Positions 6,046 through 13,218 of a DNA stretch of 20,456 nt are shown here, piece after piece (positions within the stretch are counted from its first letter, which is position 1; every line of letters starts with the position of its first letter). The stretch covers positions 1 to 20,456 of the IMG/VR virus record IMGVR_UViG_3300008108_000523. The stretch is one strand, 5' to 3'. The notes under the pieces were generated by a model. It saw only the letters and a program-made list of their open reading frames with translations, was not told the origin of the DNA and did not search any database. A program made the translations under genes and the position numbers. Source of the DNA: a virus.

Positions 6046-7582
6046 CTTAACACCATTACAAAAGGACTACGCAGTTTATCTTCCTGCGATCAGTTCTTTC
6101 TATAGTACCTATGTAGACAAACAACGAAAAGAAGAATTTATACCTAATGATCGAATTCCCAAAGGATTCGACCGTGGTATCGAAGGTATGAACTTTCTTA
6201 ATCCAGAACAAGGATATTTTTATTATAAAAATGCTTTGTATTCAGCAGGTCATGCACAATTAGATATCGAAAAGAGTCTTGATCAAGAACTAATGATACA
6301 GGCTAGAGATCGTTCTAAAACAATGATCTTAGGAGATTCTGGTGGATACCAGATTGGTAAGGGTGTTATTAAATTCGACTGGCAAGACTTCGAAGGCCCT
6401 GCTGCTAACAAAGTCCGTGAAAAAATCTTAACTTGGTTAGATGTTACTGCAGACTGGTCTATGATGCTAGACGTGCCTACCTGGGCCTGTGATAAAAATC
6501 ATACTGAAAAAACAGGTTTAAAAACCTTTGATGATTGTCTTGAGAAGACACAATTCAATAACAAATACTTTATTGAAAATAGAGTTGGTTCTGCTAATGG
6601 TGGTACTAAATTTTTAAATGTTTTACAGGGTTCTAATTGGGAAACTGCAGAAGCTTGGTATCAAGGTGTTAAAGAATTCAGCGACAAAGCAGTATGGGGT
6701 GACAAAGCCGCTGAAGGATGGGCTATGGGTGGTGCCAATATGTGCAAAATGCCAGTAACCTTAAAGCGTCTTATCACTATGAAGTTCGATGGTATGCTAG
6801 AAGGTAAAGATTGGATGCACTTCTTAGGTACTGCACAATTAGACTGGAGTTGTTACTTAACGTCTATTCAGAGACAAATTAGGAAACATATCAATGAAAA
6901 CTTCACTATCTCCTTTGACTGTGCATCACCGTTCATCGCAACAGCTCACGGATTGGTATACACTAACGCCCAACATACCCCTAAACGCTGGAGTGTTATC
7001 ATGGATAAAGCCCCGGATAATAAGAGTCTTTCCGGACGGCACGATATACCTTTTCCTTTCGAGTCCGAAGTTGGTCGCAGACTTACGATCGCTGATATCT
7101 GCCACTATGCACCAGGAATGTTAAACAAGATCGGTAAAGAAGGTAAAACTTCTTGGGATTCATTTGCCTATGCATTGATGATGAGTCATAATGTGTATTG
7201 TCATATTGTTGCGGTACAACGTGCAAATCACTTAATGGATATCGAGCTAAAAAATAAACCTAGAATGCCGTGGAGAACATATCGTGCTAAAGTCAAAGAC
7301 AATGACTACAGCGACGAAATCAGTGATTGGGTTCCTAGAAACATTCTTTACTTTGACAGCTTTGTAGAAGAATTGTTTGCCTGTAAAGATAAAACCGCAG
7401 CATTCGAAATGATCGAAACTGCTACTACACTAGGATTCTTAAACGGAGTGGAAGGTGCTAGACTGCGCGGAGGTGTTAAGAGTACATTTAATCAACACTT
7501 CTACGAAGAAGGTGAAGAAGAAAAATCTGCTTACGCAGATGAGAGAGAAGACGAAGAACTTGACAAATTGAAAGTGGAATAA
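6026..7582 (+). CDS. dpdA: DpdA-like TGT-fold 7-deazaguanine DNA transglycosylase
   Basis: This 518-residue protein has the motifs of the tRNA-guanine transglycosylase superfamily in order: GDSGGYQ (103-109, base pocket), MMLDVPT (146-152), NVLQGSNW (198-205), GWAMGGAN (231-238), HFLGTAQ (265-271) and the nucleophile region SFDCASP (296-302, D298). TGT enzymes swap guanine for a 7-deazaguanine base; phage DpdA proteins do this in DNA and protect it from restriction. The zinc-site cysteines found near the end of bacterial TGT are not seen, and the C-terminus is acidic. FolE, QueE and a QueD-like protein are encoded in the same window, which supports a DNA rather than a tRNA role. It overlaps the previous gene by 20 bases and is followed directly by an HNH protein gene. 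An archaeosine-type or tRNA-directed enzyme is a less likely alternative. Confidence 0.82.
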   Translation: MNKQPVDLTPLQKDYAVYLPAISSFYSTYVDKQRKEEFIPNDRIPKGFDRGIEGMNFLNPEQGYFYYKNALYSAGHAQLDIEKSLDQELMIQARDRSKTMILGDSGGYQIGKGVIKFDWQDFEGPAANKVREKILTWLDVTADWSMMLDVPTWACDKNHTEKTGLKTFDDCLEKTQFNNKYFIENRVGSANGGTKFLNVLQGSNWETAEAWYQGVKEFSDKAVWGDKAAEGWAMGGANMCKMPVTLKRLITMKFDGMLEGKDWMHFLGTAQLDWSCYLTSIQRQIRKHINENFTISFDCASPFIATAHGLVYTNAQHTPKRWSVIMDKAPDNKSLSGRHDIPFPFESEVGRRLTIADICHYAPGMLNKIGKEGKTSWDSFAYALMMSHNVYCHIVAVQRANHLMDIELKNKPRMPWRTYRAKVKDNDYSDEISDWVPRNILYFDSFVEELFACKDKTAAFEMIETATTLGFLNGVEGARLRGGVKSTFNQHFYEEGEEEKSAYADEREDEELDKLKVE

Positions 7583-7993
7583 ATGCGATCACAATCAACA
7601 GCTAAAATTCATGCTCCTAAATGTGCGTTACCAAATTGTTGTAATCAAGTAGGATACCATCGACGAAGTAATAAATTAGATGGTAGTCCTGTTTGGAAAT
7701 GGAAGACATTTTGCGAACCCCATAGAACTGCACTACGTTTCGAAGTTGACGAATGGATGCGATCTGTTGGTTGTGAAAATAAACACGGCTACCTAGGATG
7801 GTTCTGTAAAGACCCTCACACAGAAAGTTTAACTATTGACCATCACGACGGAGATAAGTTAAATTCTTCTAAAGAAAATCTAAAAATTTTATGTGCTAAT
7901 TGTCATAACAAGAAAACTAAAATTTTTGGAGATCACAAAAAAAGGTATTCGTATACCAATCCAATGTTTAATAATTTTTTCGAGGAGGTATGA
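7583..7993 (+). CDS. HNH endonuclease-like protein
   Basis: This 136-residue protein starts immediately after the DpdA stop. The C-terminal half carries an HNH signature: LTIDHHDGD (83-91, with D86-H87-H88), then ENLKILCANCHNKKT (98-112) with CxxCH. The N-terminal part adds more possible zinc ligands (C14, C19, C20, C44, H47). Such proteins cleave or nick DNA. In T4-like phages they may be free-standing homing endonucleases or DNA-metabolism nucleases. Placement right behind DpdA could mean homing into this locus or a nuclease that tells modified from unmodified DNA; both are guesses. The sequence looks intact. Confidence 0.8.
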   Translation: MRSQSTAKIHAPKCALPNCCNQVGYHRRSNKLDGSPVWKWKTFCEPHRTALRFEVDEWMRSVGCENKHGYLGWFCKDPHTESLTIDHHDGDKLNSSKENLKILCANCHNKKTKIFGDHKKRYSYTNPMFNNFFEEV

Positions 7994-7994
7994 T

Positions 7995-8204
7995 ATGTAT
8001 GAAAGTCGTATAAAAATGCTTACCGAAAGCCATCGTTTATTGGATAATCAAATATCCGAAATAGAGAAAAATGGCAATTTTGATAATCAAAAATTGTCTG
8101 AATTGAAGAAACAGAAGTTGCTTTTTAAAGACGAAATTGCTAGACTTACTAAATTGCAATGGGAACAGGATCACGAAACTGTTGACTACGATGACGAAAG
8201 ATAA
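7995..8204 (+). CDS. small coiled-coil protein, YdcH/DUF465-like
   Basis: I chose the ATG at 7995 because a very strong GAGGAGG site (7982-7988) lies just upstream, overlapping the end of the HNH gene. The 69-residue product is nearly all helix: MYESRIKMLTESHRLLDNQI, then a KLSELKKQKLLFKDEIARL stretch. This resembles the YdcH/DUF465 pattern of two helices joined by a short turn, and ends in an acidic tail (DYDDER). The function of that family is unknown. It overlaps the next gene by 14 bases. Confidence 0.72.
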   Translation: MYESRIKMLTESHRLLDNQISEIEKNGNFDNQKLSELKKQKLLFKDEIARLTKLQWEQDHETVDYDDER

Positions 8205-8418
8205 AAAACATAAACCCAGTCAATTTTCTCTTAACAGGGGACAGATTGAAAAACTTGCTAAAATGGCTGCTCACTTCAAAGAAGTTGAGTGGTTTACTTT
8301 AGAAGAAAGTAACAGCAGCGGAATTGGTCCTGCCGTTGTTGTCAAGTTTAACCTATTCAACGATAGCGATAAGGACATCGATACTACCGTTGATATCACT
8401 GATGTAAGCACTTGGTAA
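8191..8418 (+). CDS. small conserved phage protein of unknown function
   Basis: The ATG at 8191 is preferred over an upstream TTG at 8137, because residues coded before 8191 would be out-of-frame copy of the preceding gene and look unnatural. The 75-residue product has a Lys-rich start (MTKDKKHKPSQFSLNRGQIE) and a strand-rich end with VVVKFNLFNDSDKD and DTTVDITDV. No domain is recognised. There is no obvious ribosome site; it overlaps the previous gene by 14 bases and its stop by 1 base with the next start, so coupled translation is likely. Confidence 0.6.
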   Translation: MTKDKKHKPSQFSLNRGQIEKLAKMAAHFKEVEWFTLEESNSSGIGPAVVVKFNLFNDSDKDIDTTVDITDVSTW

Positions 8419-8951
8419 TGAAAAGAAATTATGAATCTGGTGTTAAAGAGGATATTATATTCTTTGTTGGCACTGAAATTGAAAGAACTCCTGCCTTTGG
8501 AATGAAAACTTTGTTTGTTGTAGGTGTTCACGATCCGTATATTATTATGGAACTGGCTCGAAATAACAAATGTCAGCATATCTATTTCGGCGCTAATCAA
8601 AGTTTTAAAACTCAAGGTGTCAATGATTCCGAAACTTGGCGACCTTGGGAAGATATGATCTATGTCTGCCTAGATGCCGAAGATGGGTTTTGGTGTACCC
8701 TAGATTTTGATGTCAGCGAAACGGAAGGATTACTAGAGAGCGGTCTTACCGAAAAGCGTAGATTTATTCCGCAAATTAGTGTAAAATTACCTTATATTAA
8801 TCAACTAGGCTATAACGCTACACTAAAGATCGACGATAAAGATTTTTCAGCAACCAATCCTGGGGTATGGTGCCATAACCTACAGGACCTTCTGGGAAGA
8901 GATCGCTTCACAGACTGGGACCAATATGGCAAGGATGAGATACTTAAATGA
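8418..8951 (+). CDS. conserved T4-like phage protein of unknown function
   Basis: The ATG at 8418 overlaps the TAA of the previous gene by one base (TAATG). The product has 177 residues and looks like a globular alpha/beta protein: a DIIFFVGTEIERTPAFG stretch near the start, TLFVVGVHDP (about 32-41) and HIYFGANQSF (about 54-63). I recall this pattern from marine T4-like phages, always unannotated. No catalytic motif can be pointed out, although two conserved-looking Trp/Cys-containing stretches (EDGFWCTLDFD; NPGVWCHNLQDLL) stand out. It ends in an ATGA overlap with the next gene. Confidence 0.7.
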   Translation: MKRNYESGVKEDIIFFVGTEIERTPAFGMKTLFVVGVHDPYIIMELARNNKCQHIYFGANQSFKTQGVNDSETWRPWEDMIYVCLDAEDGFWCTLDFDVSETEGLLESGLTEKRRFIPQISVKLPYINQLGYNATLKIDDKDFSATNPGVWCHNLQDLLGRDRFTDWDQYGKDEILK

Positions 8952-9292
8952 GTGGTTATGGACAGGCAATCGCTACTATTGGCTCAGCAAATAAACAGCG
9001 AAGAATAAGAAAGGCAAAGAAAGTGAAGCTAACACTGAAACAACGTATTCGCAATTGGATAAACAGCGATGATTATGAAGAAGACTCTCTACAGGTCGTA
9101 GAGGCAGACAGACTTTCTAGTGACGGTATGCGTCTACAGATCTATAGAGCCAGCGGTGGCTATGTTGTAGAAACTCGTAGTTACGATAGTCACAAAGATC
9201 GCAATCTTAATAGTATGCACGTTATCACTGAAGATCAAGATCTCGGCAAAGCATTAGGCCAAATCGTCATGATGGAGGCATTGAAGAGATGA
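8948..9292 (+). CDS. conserved phage protein of unknown function
   Basis: These 114 residues are coupled on both sides by ATGA overlaps. Residues about 16-40 are strongly basic (KQRRIRKAKKVKLTLKQRIR), which may bind nucleic acid. The second half has strand-like sequence (MRLQIYRASGGYVVETRSYD) and ends with a helix (DLGKALGQIVMMEALKR). I recall relatives in marine T4-like phages without a function. It is the direct upstream partner of the QueD-like gene. Confidence 0.65.
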   Translation: MSGYGQAIATIGSANKQRRIRKAKKVKLTLKQRIRNWINSDDYEEDSLQVVEADRLSSDGMRLQIYRASGGYVVETRSYDSHKDRNLNSMHVITEDQDLGKALGQIVMMEALKR

Positions 9293-9684
9293 TTATCAAG
9301 CAAGACATTCGACCTAACAAAATGATTTGGGTTACCTTTCGCAAAGAAGGTATTCACAAATATCCCGCAGCCGCAACTGATCCAAACTTAGCAACAGGAG
9401 ATGAATATGATGTTTCGTTTTTGGCTAATCCCCATCGCCATATTTTTCATTTTAGGGTTTATCTTAGTGTCACCCACAATGACAGAGATGTGGAATTTAT
9501 ACAATTCAAGCGATGGCTCGAAAAACTGTATTCTAGCAACGAAGGTGTATTGTCGCTAGACTATAAGAGTTGTGAGATGATGAGCGATGACTTATATGCT
9601 CAGATTCATGCAAAGTATCCAGACCGTGAGGTTTGGATTGAGGTCTCCGAAGACGGAGAAAATGGTTCATTTATCAAGTACTAA
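9289..9684 (+). CDS. divergent QueD/PTPS-like T-fold protein
   Basis: QueD (6-carboxytetrahydropterin synthase) makes the second intermediate of the 7-deazaguanine pathway from the FolE product. In this 131-residue protein, a manual comparison with E. coli QueD puts GIHKYPAA (H23) at the place of AAHRLPHV and PHRHIFHFRV (H49, H51) at LHGHSFMVRL, so all three zinc histidines are present. RDVEFIQFKRWLEKLY (66-81) matches the helix after WIIDF, and VWIEVSEDGENG (115-126) matches the strand with the pterin-anchoring glutamate. The catalytic cysteine that should precede the HxH pair is absent, as is the LDH motif. It may therefore be an altered enzyme or a T-fold binder. FolE, QueE and DpdA nearby support a pathway role. 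The match is by eye only. Confidence 0.55.
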   Translation: MIIKQDIRPNKMIWVTFRKEGIHKYPAAATDPNLATGDEYDVSFLANPHRHIFHFRVYLSVTHNDRDVEFIQFKRWLEKLYSSNEGVLSLDYKSCEMMSDDLYAQIHAKYPDREVWIEVSEDGENGSFIKY

Positions 9685-9704
9685 ACTAAAAGGAAGAAGC
9701 TAAA

Positions 9705-9977
9705 ATGGCTCGTAACTACAAGGACTATTCTTATTTCACTAACCGTCCTGATGTCGTTAAAGTGTGGGAGGATCTTGAAGCCTACCACGACTATTGCAGA
9801 TTTGAACTCTGCGATTTTAATCCTGCAGATCTTTATCGCAAAGATTCTGCAAACTATCAGGCTTACTTAAATAGTAGGCGTCCACGCAGACCATATCAAG
9901 GCAATAAGCCTCGCTGGGACAACAACGGAGATCGCGGACAAAACCGCAGACCATATGGCCAGAATTTTTCTCGTTGA
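9705..9977 (+). CDS. small protein with Arg-rich tail, unknown function
   Basis: This 90-residue protein has AGGAAG 8 bases before the ATG. Residues 1-50 are aromatic and acidic (DYSYFTNRPDVVKVWEDLEA, then YHDYCRFELCDFNP). The last 37 residues, from about SRRPRRPYQGN, are rich in Arg, Asn, Gly and Pro (RWDNNGDRGQNRRPYGQNF), resembling disordered RNA/DNA-binding tails. I recall homologues in cyanophages with no known role. It overlaps the glycosyltransferase gene by 23 bases, so the two are probably made together. Confidence 0.68.
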   Translation: MARNYKDYSYFTNRPDVVKVWEDLEAYHDYCRFELCDFNPADLYRKDSANYQAYLNSRRPRRPYQGNKPRWDNNGDRGQNRRPYGQNFSR

Positions 9978-11055
9978 TCTAGAAGCAGTAGAAACACGAT
10001 ACACAGGCGAGTGGAAAACCCACTTGCCTGCGTTACTACGAAAGAGAGGACACGATGTTCAAATTATTGCTGGCCCTACGGATATTCCTAGTGCCACTAC
10101 TCCTGGCGCCTTTCTTAATTTTGGCGGCACTAATATCTATAAGTCTAGCCAAGTTGAACAGATGGGCCGTTTATTTTGTAACGGAGCCGTTCATGCCGGC
10201 GATCACTTTATTTTTACTGATGCTTGGCACCCGGGTATCATAAATCTAAAGTATATGAGTGAACTGTTACAGATTCCTGTAACCATTCATGCACTATGGC
10301 ATGCCGGCAGCTATGATCCTCAAGACTTTTTAGGTAGACTTATCGGGAACAAGCCTTGGGTAAGAAATGCTGAAAAGAGTTTCTTTCACGCTATTGACCA
10401 TAATTATTTTGCCACAGACTTTCACATTGAGATGTTTATGCGTAATCTTCTTAATGACGAAATGTTTGAAAATCCTTGGATTGAAGAACAGATACAAGAA
10501 GCTCTTAGAGGGGAATATTCTGGTATAATAAGATCAGGCTGGCCAATGGAGTATATGCAAGACACTCTATTAATGTACAAAAATATGCCTAAGCGTGATC
10601 TCATATTGTTTCCGCATCGAATGGCTCCGGAAAAACAACTGCCTATTTTTGAAGATCTGCGTCAACAACTTCCTCAATATGATTTTAAGGTGTGTCAAGA
10701 GTATCCGCTATCGAAAAACGAATATCATAATTTACTAGGCGAGGCTAAGTTAGTGTTTAGTGCTAACTTACAAGAAACACTAGGTATCAGTTGGTATGAA
10801 GGTGCATTAGTAGATGCTATTCCTATGGTTCCGGATCGTTTGAGCTACAGTGAAATGGCGTTAGATGATTTCAAATATCCTAGCGAATGGACGGAATCAT
10901 TTGAATCTTATAAAACAAATAGACACTACATTGTGGCGCAGATTATTGAGTACATGGAAAATTACAGACAGTTTTTACCTAGCCTAAATAAACAAGCAGA
11001 TGCGTTAACACAAAACTTCTTTAGTTGTAATAAACTGCTAGAGATGTTAAAATAA
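9955..11055 (+). CDS. GT-B glycosyltransferase (group 1/GT4-like)
   Basis: This 366-residue protein starts with a Rossmann-type strand (MARIFLVDLEA) and has the C-terminal donor-binding features of GT-B enzymes: a strand then PHRMAPEKQLPIFEDL (220-235, the usual G/HR..PEK element), LSKNEYHNLL (252-261) and QETLGISWYEG (273-283, the E-x7-E-like motif), followed by PMVPDRLSYSEM. Such enzymes move a sugar from a nucleotide donor. Targets in phages include modified DNA bases, as with T4 glucosyltransferases, and proteins or host polysaccharide. Its place between the QueD-like and FolE genes makes a DNA-base target worth considering, but nothing in the sequence proves it. Confidence 0.82.
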   Translation: MARIFLVDLEAVETRYTGEWKTHLPALLRKRGHDVQIIAGPTDIPSATTPGAFLNFGGTNIYKSSQVEQMGRLFCNGAVHAGDHFIFTDAWHPGIINLKYMSELLQIPVTIHALWHAGSYDPQDFLGRLIGNKPWVRNAEKSFFHAIDHNYFATDFHIEMFMRNLLNDEMFENPWIEEQIQEALRGEYSGIIRSGWPMEYMQDTLLMYKNMPKRDLILFPHRMAPEKQLPIFEDLRQQLPQYDFKVCQEYPLSKNEYHNLLGEAKLVFSANLQETLGISWYEGALVDAIPMVPDRLSYSEMALDDFKYPSEWTESFESYKTNRHYIVAQIIEYMENYRQFLPSLNKQADALTQNFFSCNKLLEMLK

Positions 11056-11090
11056 AATGTCATCCACGACTATAACTCGGAGAATTATAA

Positions 11091-11927
11091 TTGACAAACA
11101 AATTTAAACCAGATCCTGTATTAAATGAAAATATAAACACAGAATTCGTAAAAGACGAATTTAAAGATCAGTATGTTCCACTTCCCCAAAAAGTTTATGT
11201 TAAAGCTGGGGAAATGATGAGTGACAAGGGCTACGAAGAAGCATATCTTGGCGATCATCTTCGCTTTAAAATGAAACGTGAAGGTAAACGTTTTTGGGCA
11301 GGCGATAACATCAGCGACTTCTTACACGAAGGCGATAAAGAGAAACTTATTGACGAAGCCGCAGAAGCATTTGAAACAGTTCTAGATAGATTGCTTATTG
11401 ATCGAGAAACTGATCCTAACAGCAAAGGTACAGCAAGACGTCTTGCTAAAATGTACTTTAATGAAATAATGGCAGGAAGATATGAACCAGCACCAGACGC
11501 TACAGCGTTTCCAAATGATACAGAGGACCGTTACGAAGGTATGTTGGTTGTCCGTAGCGAGCTACGCAGTATGTGTAGTCATCATCACCAGCCCGTTAGT
11601 GGCGTGGCATATATCGGCATCATTGCCGCAGAAAAACTCATCGGCCTTTCTAAATACACTCGTATCGCACAGTGGTGTGCCCGGCGCGGCACGCTTCAAG
11701 AAGAGTTGGCGAACGACATTGCCCGAGAAATCATGCGAGCTACAGGTGCCAAGGATGTAGGTGTTTATATTCAAGCAGTACACGGATGCTGCGAGAATCG
11801 CGGTATTATGGCACATTCAAGTTTAACACAGACTACTGTGCTAAAAGGTGCTTTCAAAGATGACCAAAGTACAAAGAAGGAATTCTTTGATAATATCAAA
11901 TTACAACAAGACTTTGCCCCTAGATAA
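11091..11927 (+). CDS. folE: GTP cyclohydrolase I (FolE)
   Basis: FolE converts GTP to dihydroneopterin triphosphate, the first step of both folate and 7-deazaguanine synthesis. This 278-residue protein has the family core from about residue 85: SMCSHHHQPVSG (160-171; C162 and H165 match the zinc ligands), IGLSKYTRIAQWCARRGTLQ (184-203) and AVHGCCENRG (229-238; C233 is the third ligand). The first 80 residues go beyond the usual short N-terminus and look specific to phage. The start is a TTG with GGAG 8 bases upstream; the next ATG, at residue 42, would still keep the core. It is followed 8 bases later by a tiny Cys-rich gene. With QueE and DpdA in the window, deazaguanine synthesis is its likely use. 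Confidence 0.93.
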   Translation: MTNKFKPDPVLNENINTEFVKDEFKDQYVPLPQKVYVKAGEMMSDKGYEEAYLGDHLRFKMKREGKRFWAGDNISDFLHEGDKEKLIDEAAEAFETVLDRLLIDRETDPNSKGTARRLAKMYFNEIMAGRYEPAPDATAFPNDTEDRYEGMLVVRSELRSMCSHHHQPVSGVAYIGIIAAEKLIGLSKYTRIAQWCARRGTLQEELANDIAREIMRATGAKDVGVYIQAVHGCCENRGIMAHSSLTQTTVLKGAFKDDQSTKKEFFDNIKLQQDFAPR

Positions 11928-11935
11928 GGAAAATT

Positions 11936-12100
11936 ATGAATCAACAAACTGAACTAAAAAAAGGAACCTGTGGCTGTGGTCGTAGTCCTACAGGAGATTG
12001 TATCGGATGGCACAGTCTGTCAGAAGATATGTATCAACATCAAAAAAGACTCTGGCTAGAAGAACAGTTTCGTAAAGATCAAGAAGCAGAACAAAAATAA
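11936..12100 (+). CDS. 54-residue CDGSH-like Cys/His protein
   Basis: This short gene follows FolE by 8 bases, with AAGGAAA close to its ATG. It encodes KKGTCGCGRSPTGDCIGWH near the start (residues 8-26) and then a charged helix (about 30-53). The spacing C-x-C-x2-S-x4-C-x3-H closely resembles the CDGSH iron-sulfur motif (C-x-C-x2-S/T-x3-P-x-C-D-G-S/A/T-H), with one residue less and CIGWH in place of CDGSH. It could hold a 2Fe-2S cluster or a zinc ion. I recall similar tiny proteins in cyanophages without a function. QueE, the Fe-S enzyme of the pathway, is encoded 3 kb downstream. Confidence 0.72.
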   Translation: MNQQTELKKGTCGCGRSPTGDCIGWHSLSEDMYQHQKRLWLEEQFRKDQEAEQK

Positions 12101-12109
12101 AAGACTATA

Positions 12110-12331
12110 ATGAATAGTGCAGAATTAGCCAGTTCTTTTATACAAAGAGTTAGAAATCTTAAAACTTTTCAAGTTCAGAGATCTCTTGACGACCCTTTAT
12201 CTTTCACTAGGGGGCCTGTTCCTTTTGACATAAAAGCCAATCAAGAATATGCTTGGTTCTCTGTATTAGCAGTAAGTCAACAGGAAGCAGAAGAAATGGT
12301 AGATCGCTGGTTAGAAGGCACACATGATTAA
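12110..12331 (+). CDS. small conserved phage protein of unknown function
   Basis: A 73-residue protein with a helical start (NSAELASSFIQRVRNLKTF), a middle FDIKANQEYAWFSVLAVS stretch and a final helix (QQEAEEMVDRWLEG). No domain is recognised. It has no clear ribosome site and overlaps the DNA glycosylase gene by 8 bases, suggesting coupled translation with it. I recall similar small proteins in marine T4-like phages. Confidence 0.65.
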   Translation: MNSAELASSFIQRVRNLKTFQVQRSLDDPLSFTRGPVPFDIKANQEYAWFSVLAVSQQEAEEMVDRWLEGTHD

Positions 12332-12761
12332 ACCGTTATTAGATGAATTAATGGTACAACAACAGTTACCTTCTAACGATCGAACTGTTCGTGCTTGGCA
12401 GCATATGGTCGCTGTCATTATGCTAAATCAAACTGGAAGAAAGGCAGTGAAGTATGTACTGCCTATATTTCTCAATCGTTGGCCCACTCCTAATAAATTT
12501 TTGTTCTCTACTATCGACGAGGTCAAGGAAGTAATTTGGCCGTTAGGTATGTACAATGTACGTTTTCAAAGACTTAAAAGAATGACTGCTGATTTCTTGC
12601 TTTGGGATGGAAATGATGCTAAACTGTTGTATGGTATCGGCAAATACGGAAGCGATAGCTACGAAATCTTTTTTAAACAAAATTATTCTGTGCAACCTAC
12701 AGACAAAGAACTAAAAAGATATCTCGAAGAGGAAATTTTTAATGTTGTTGAAGCTACTTGA
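12324..12761 (+). CDS. MBD4-like DNA glycosylase (HhH-GPD)
   Basis: This 145-residue protein matches the catalytic domain of MBD4, a helix-hairpin-helix glycosylase that removes T or U from G mismatches. MLNQTGRKAVKYVLPIFL (33-50) corresponds to the FLNRTSGKMAIPVLWKFL-type segment, EVIWPLGMYNVRFQRLKRM (69-87) to the LLKPLGLYDLRAKTI-type segment, and LYGIGKYGSDSYEIFF (102-117) to the hairpin plus the catalytic aspartate (D111). There is no methyl-CpG-binding domain and no Fe-S cysteines, as in MBD4. In a phage with a dCMP deaminase it could repair deaminated bases, or it could act on modified bases; the substrate is not shown. It overlaps both neighbours. Confidence 0.8.
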   Translation: MIKPLLDELMVQQQLPSNDRTVRAWQHMVAVIMLNQTGRKAVKYVLPIFLNRWPTPNKFLFSTIDEVKEVIWPLGMYNVRFQRLKRMTADFLLWDGNDAKLLYGIGKYGSDSYEIFFKQNYSVQPTDKELKRYLEEEIFNVVEAT

Positions 12762-13218
12762 ACGATTAGGTCGTAAGCGTATTATTTTTGATCGCGTACA
12801 CAATGAACCGTATCTCGAACGGTATTATCTCTTTTTAAAAGAGCGTAACCGTTTTCCATTTAATGTATTTTTACACAAGTTCTTAAAAGGAGATCCGGAT
12901 GACGTTCACGATCATCCTTGGCCCTATGCTACATTGATTTTGAAAGGTGGTTATTATGAATGGGTTCCGCAGTTTGACGAACAGGGCAATAAATCTTGTG
13001 AAATACGTAAATGGAGAGGACCCGGCCATTTTCGTATATGTAGCCCTAACTCTTATCATCGTATTGAGCTTAAGCCTGGCGTAACAGCGTGGACGTTGTT
13101 TATGCCCGGTCCTCACAAACGTGATTGGGGATTCTTAGTTAATAACAAATGGATTCAACACGAACAATATTTAAAGGAAAGATATGAACAAGCTCATATT
13201 TCAACAACAAGAACTTAA
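12742..13218 (+). CDS. cupin-fold protein
   Basis: This 158-residue protein is preceded by AGAGG 9 bases before the ATG. The cupin signature is clear: HDHPWPYATLILKGGYYEW (56-74), with H56 and H58 as metal ligands followed by the LxGxY-type turn, and later PNSYHRIEL (102-110), with H106 as a further ligand. The end (WTLFMPGPHKRDWGF) also fits a beta-barrel. Cupins include dioxygenases, isomerases and sugar epimerases, so the reaction cannot be assigned. It overlaps the glycosylase gene by 20 bases and the phosphoribosyltransferase gene by 35 bases, placing it within one coupled unit. Confidence 0.78.
   Translation: MLLKLLERLGRKRIIFDRVHNEPYLERYYLFLKERNRFPFNVFLHKFLKGDPDDVHDHPWPYATLILKGGYYEWVPQFDEQGNKSCEIRKWRGPGHFRICSPNSYHRIELKPGVTAWTLFMPGPHKRDWGFLVNNKWIQHEQYLKERYEQAHISTTRT

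Noticed and set aside
10524-10529. TATAAT inside the glycosyltransferase gene
   Set aside because: No -35 box at 16-18 bases upstream and no gene start nearby.
11091-11126. Promoter from TTGACA at the folE start
   Set aside because: The nearest -10-like element is about 22 bases away, and TTG is better explained as the start codon behind GGAG.
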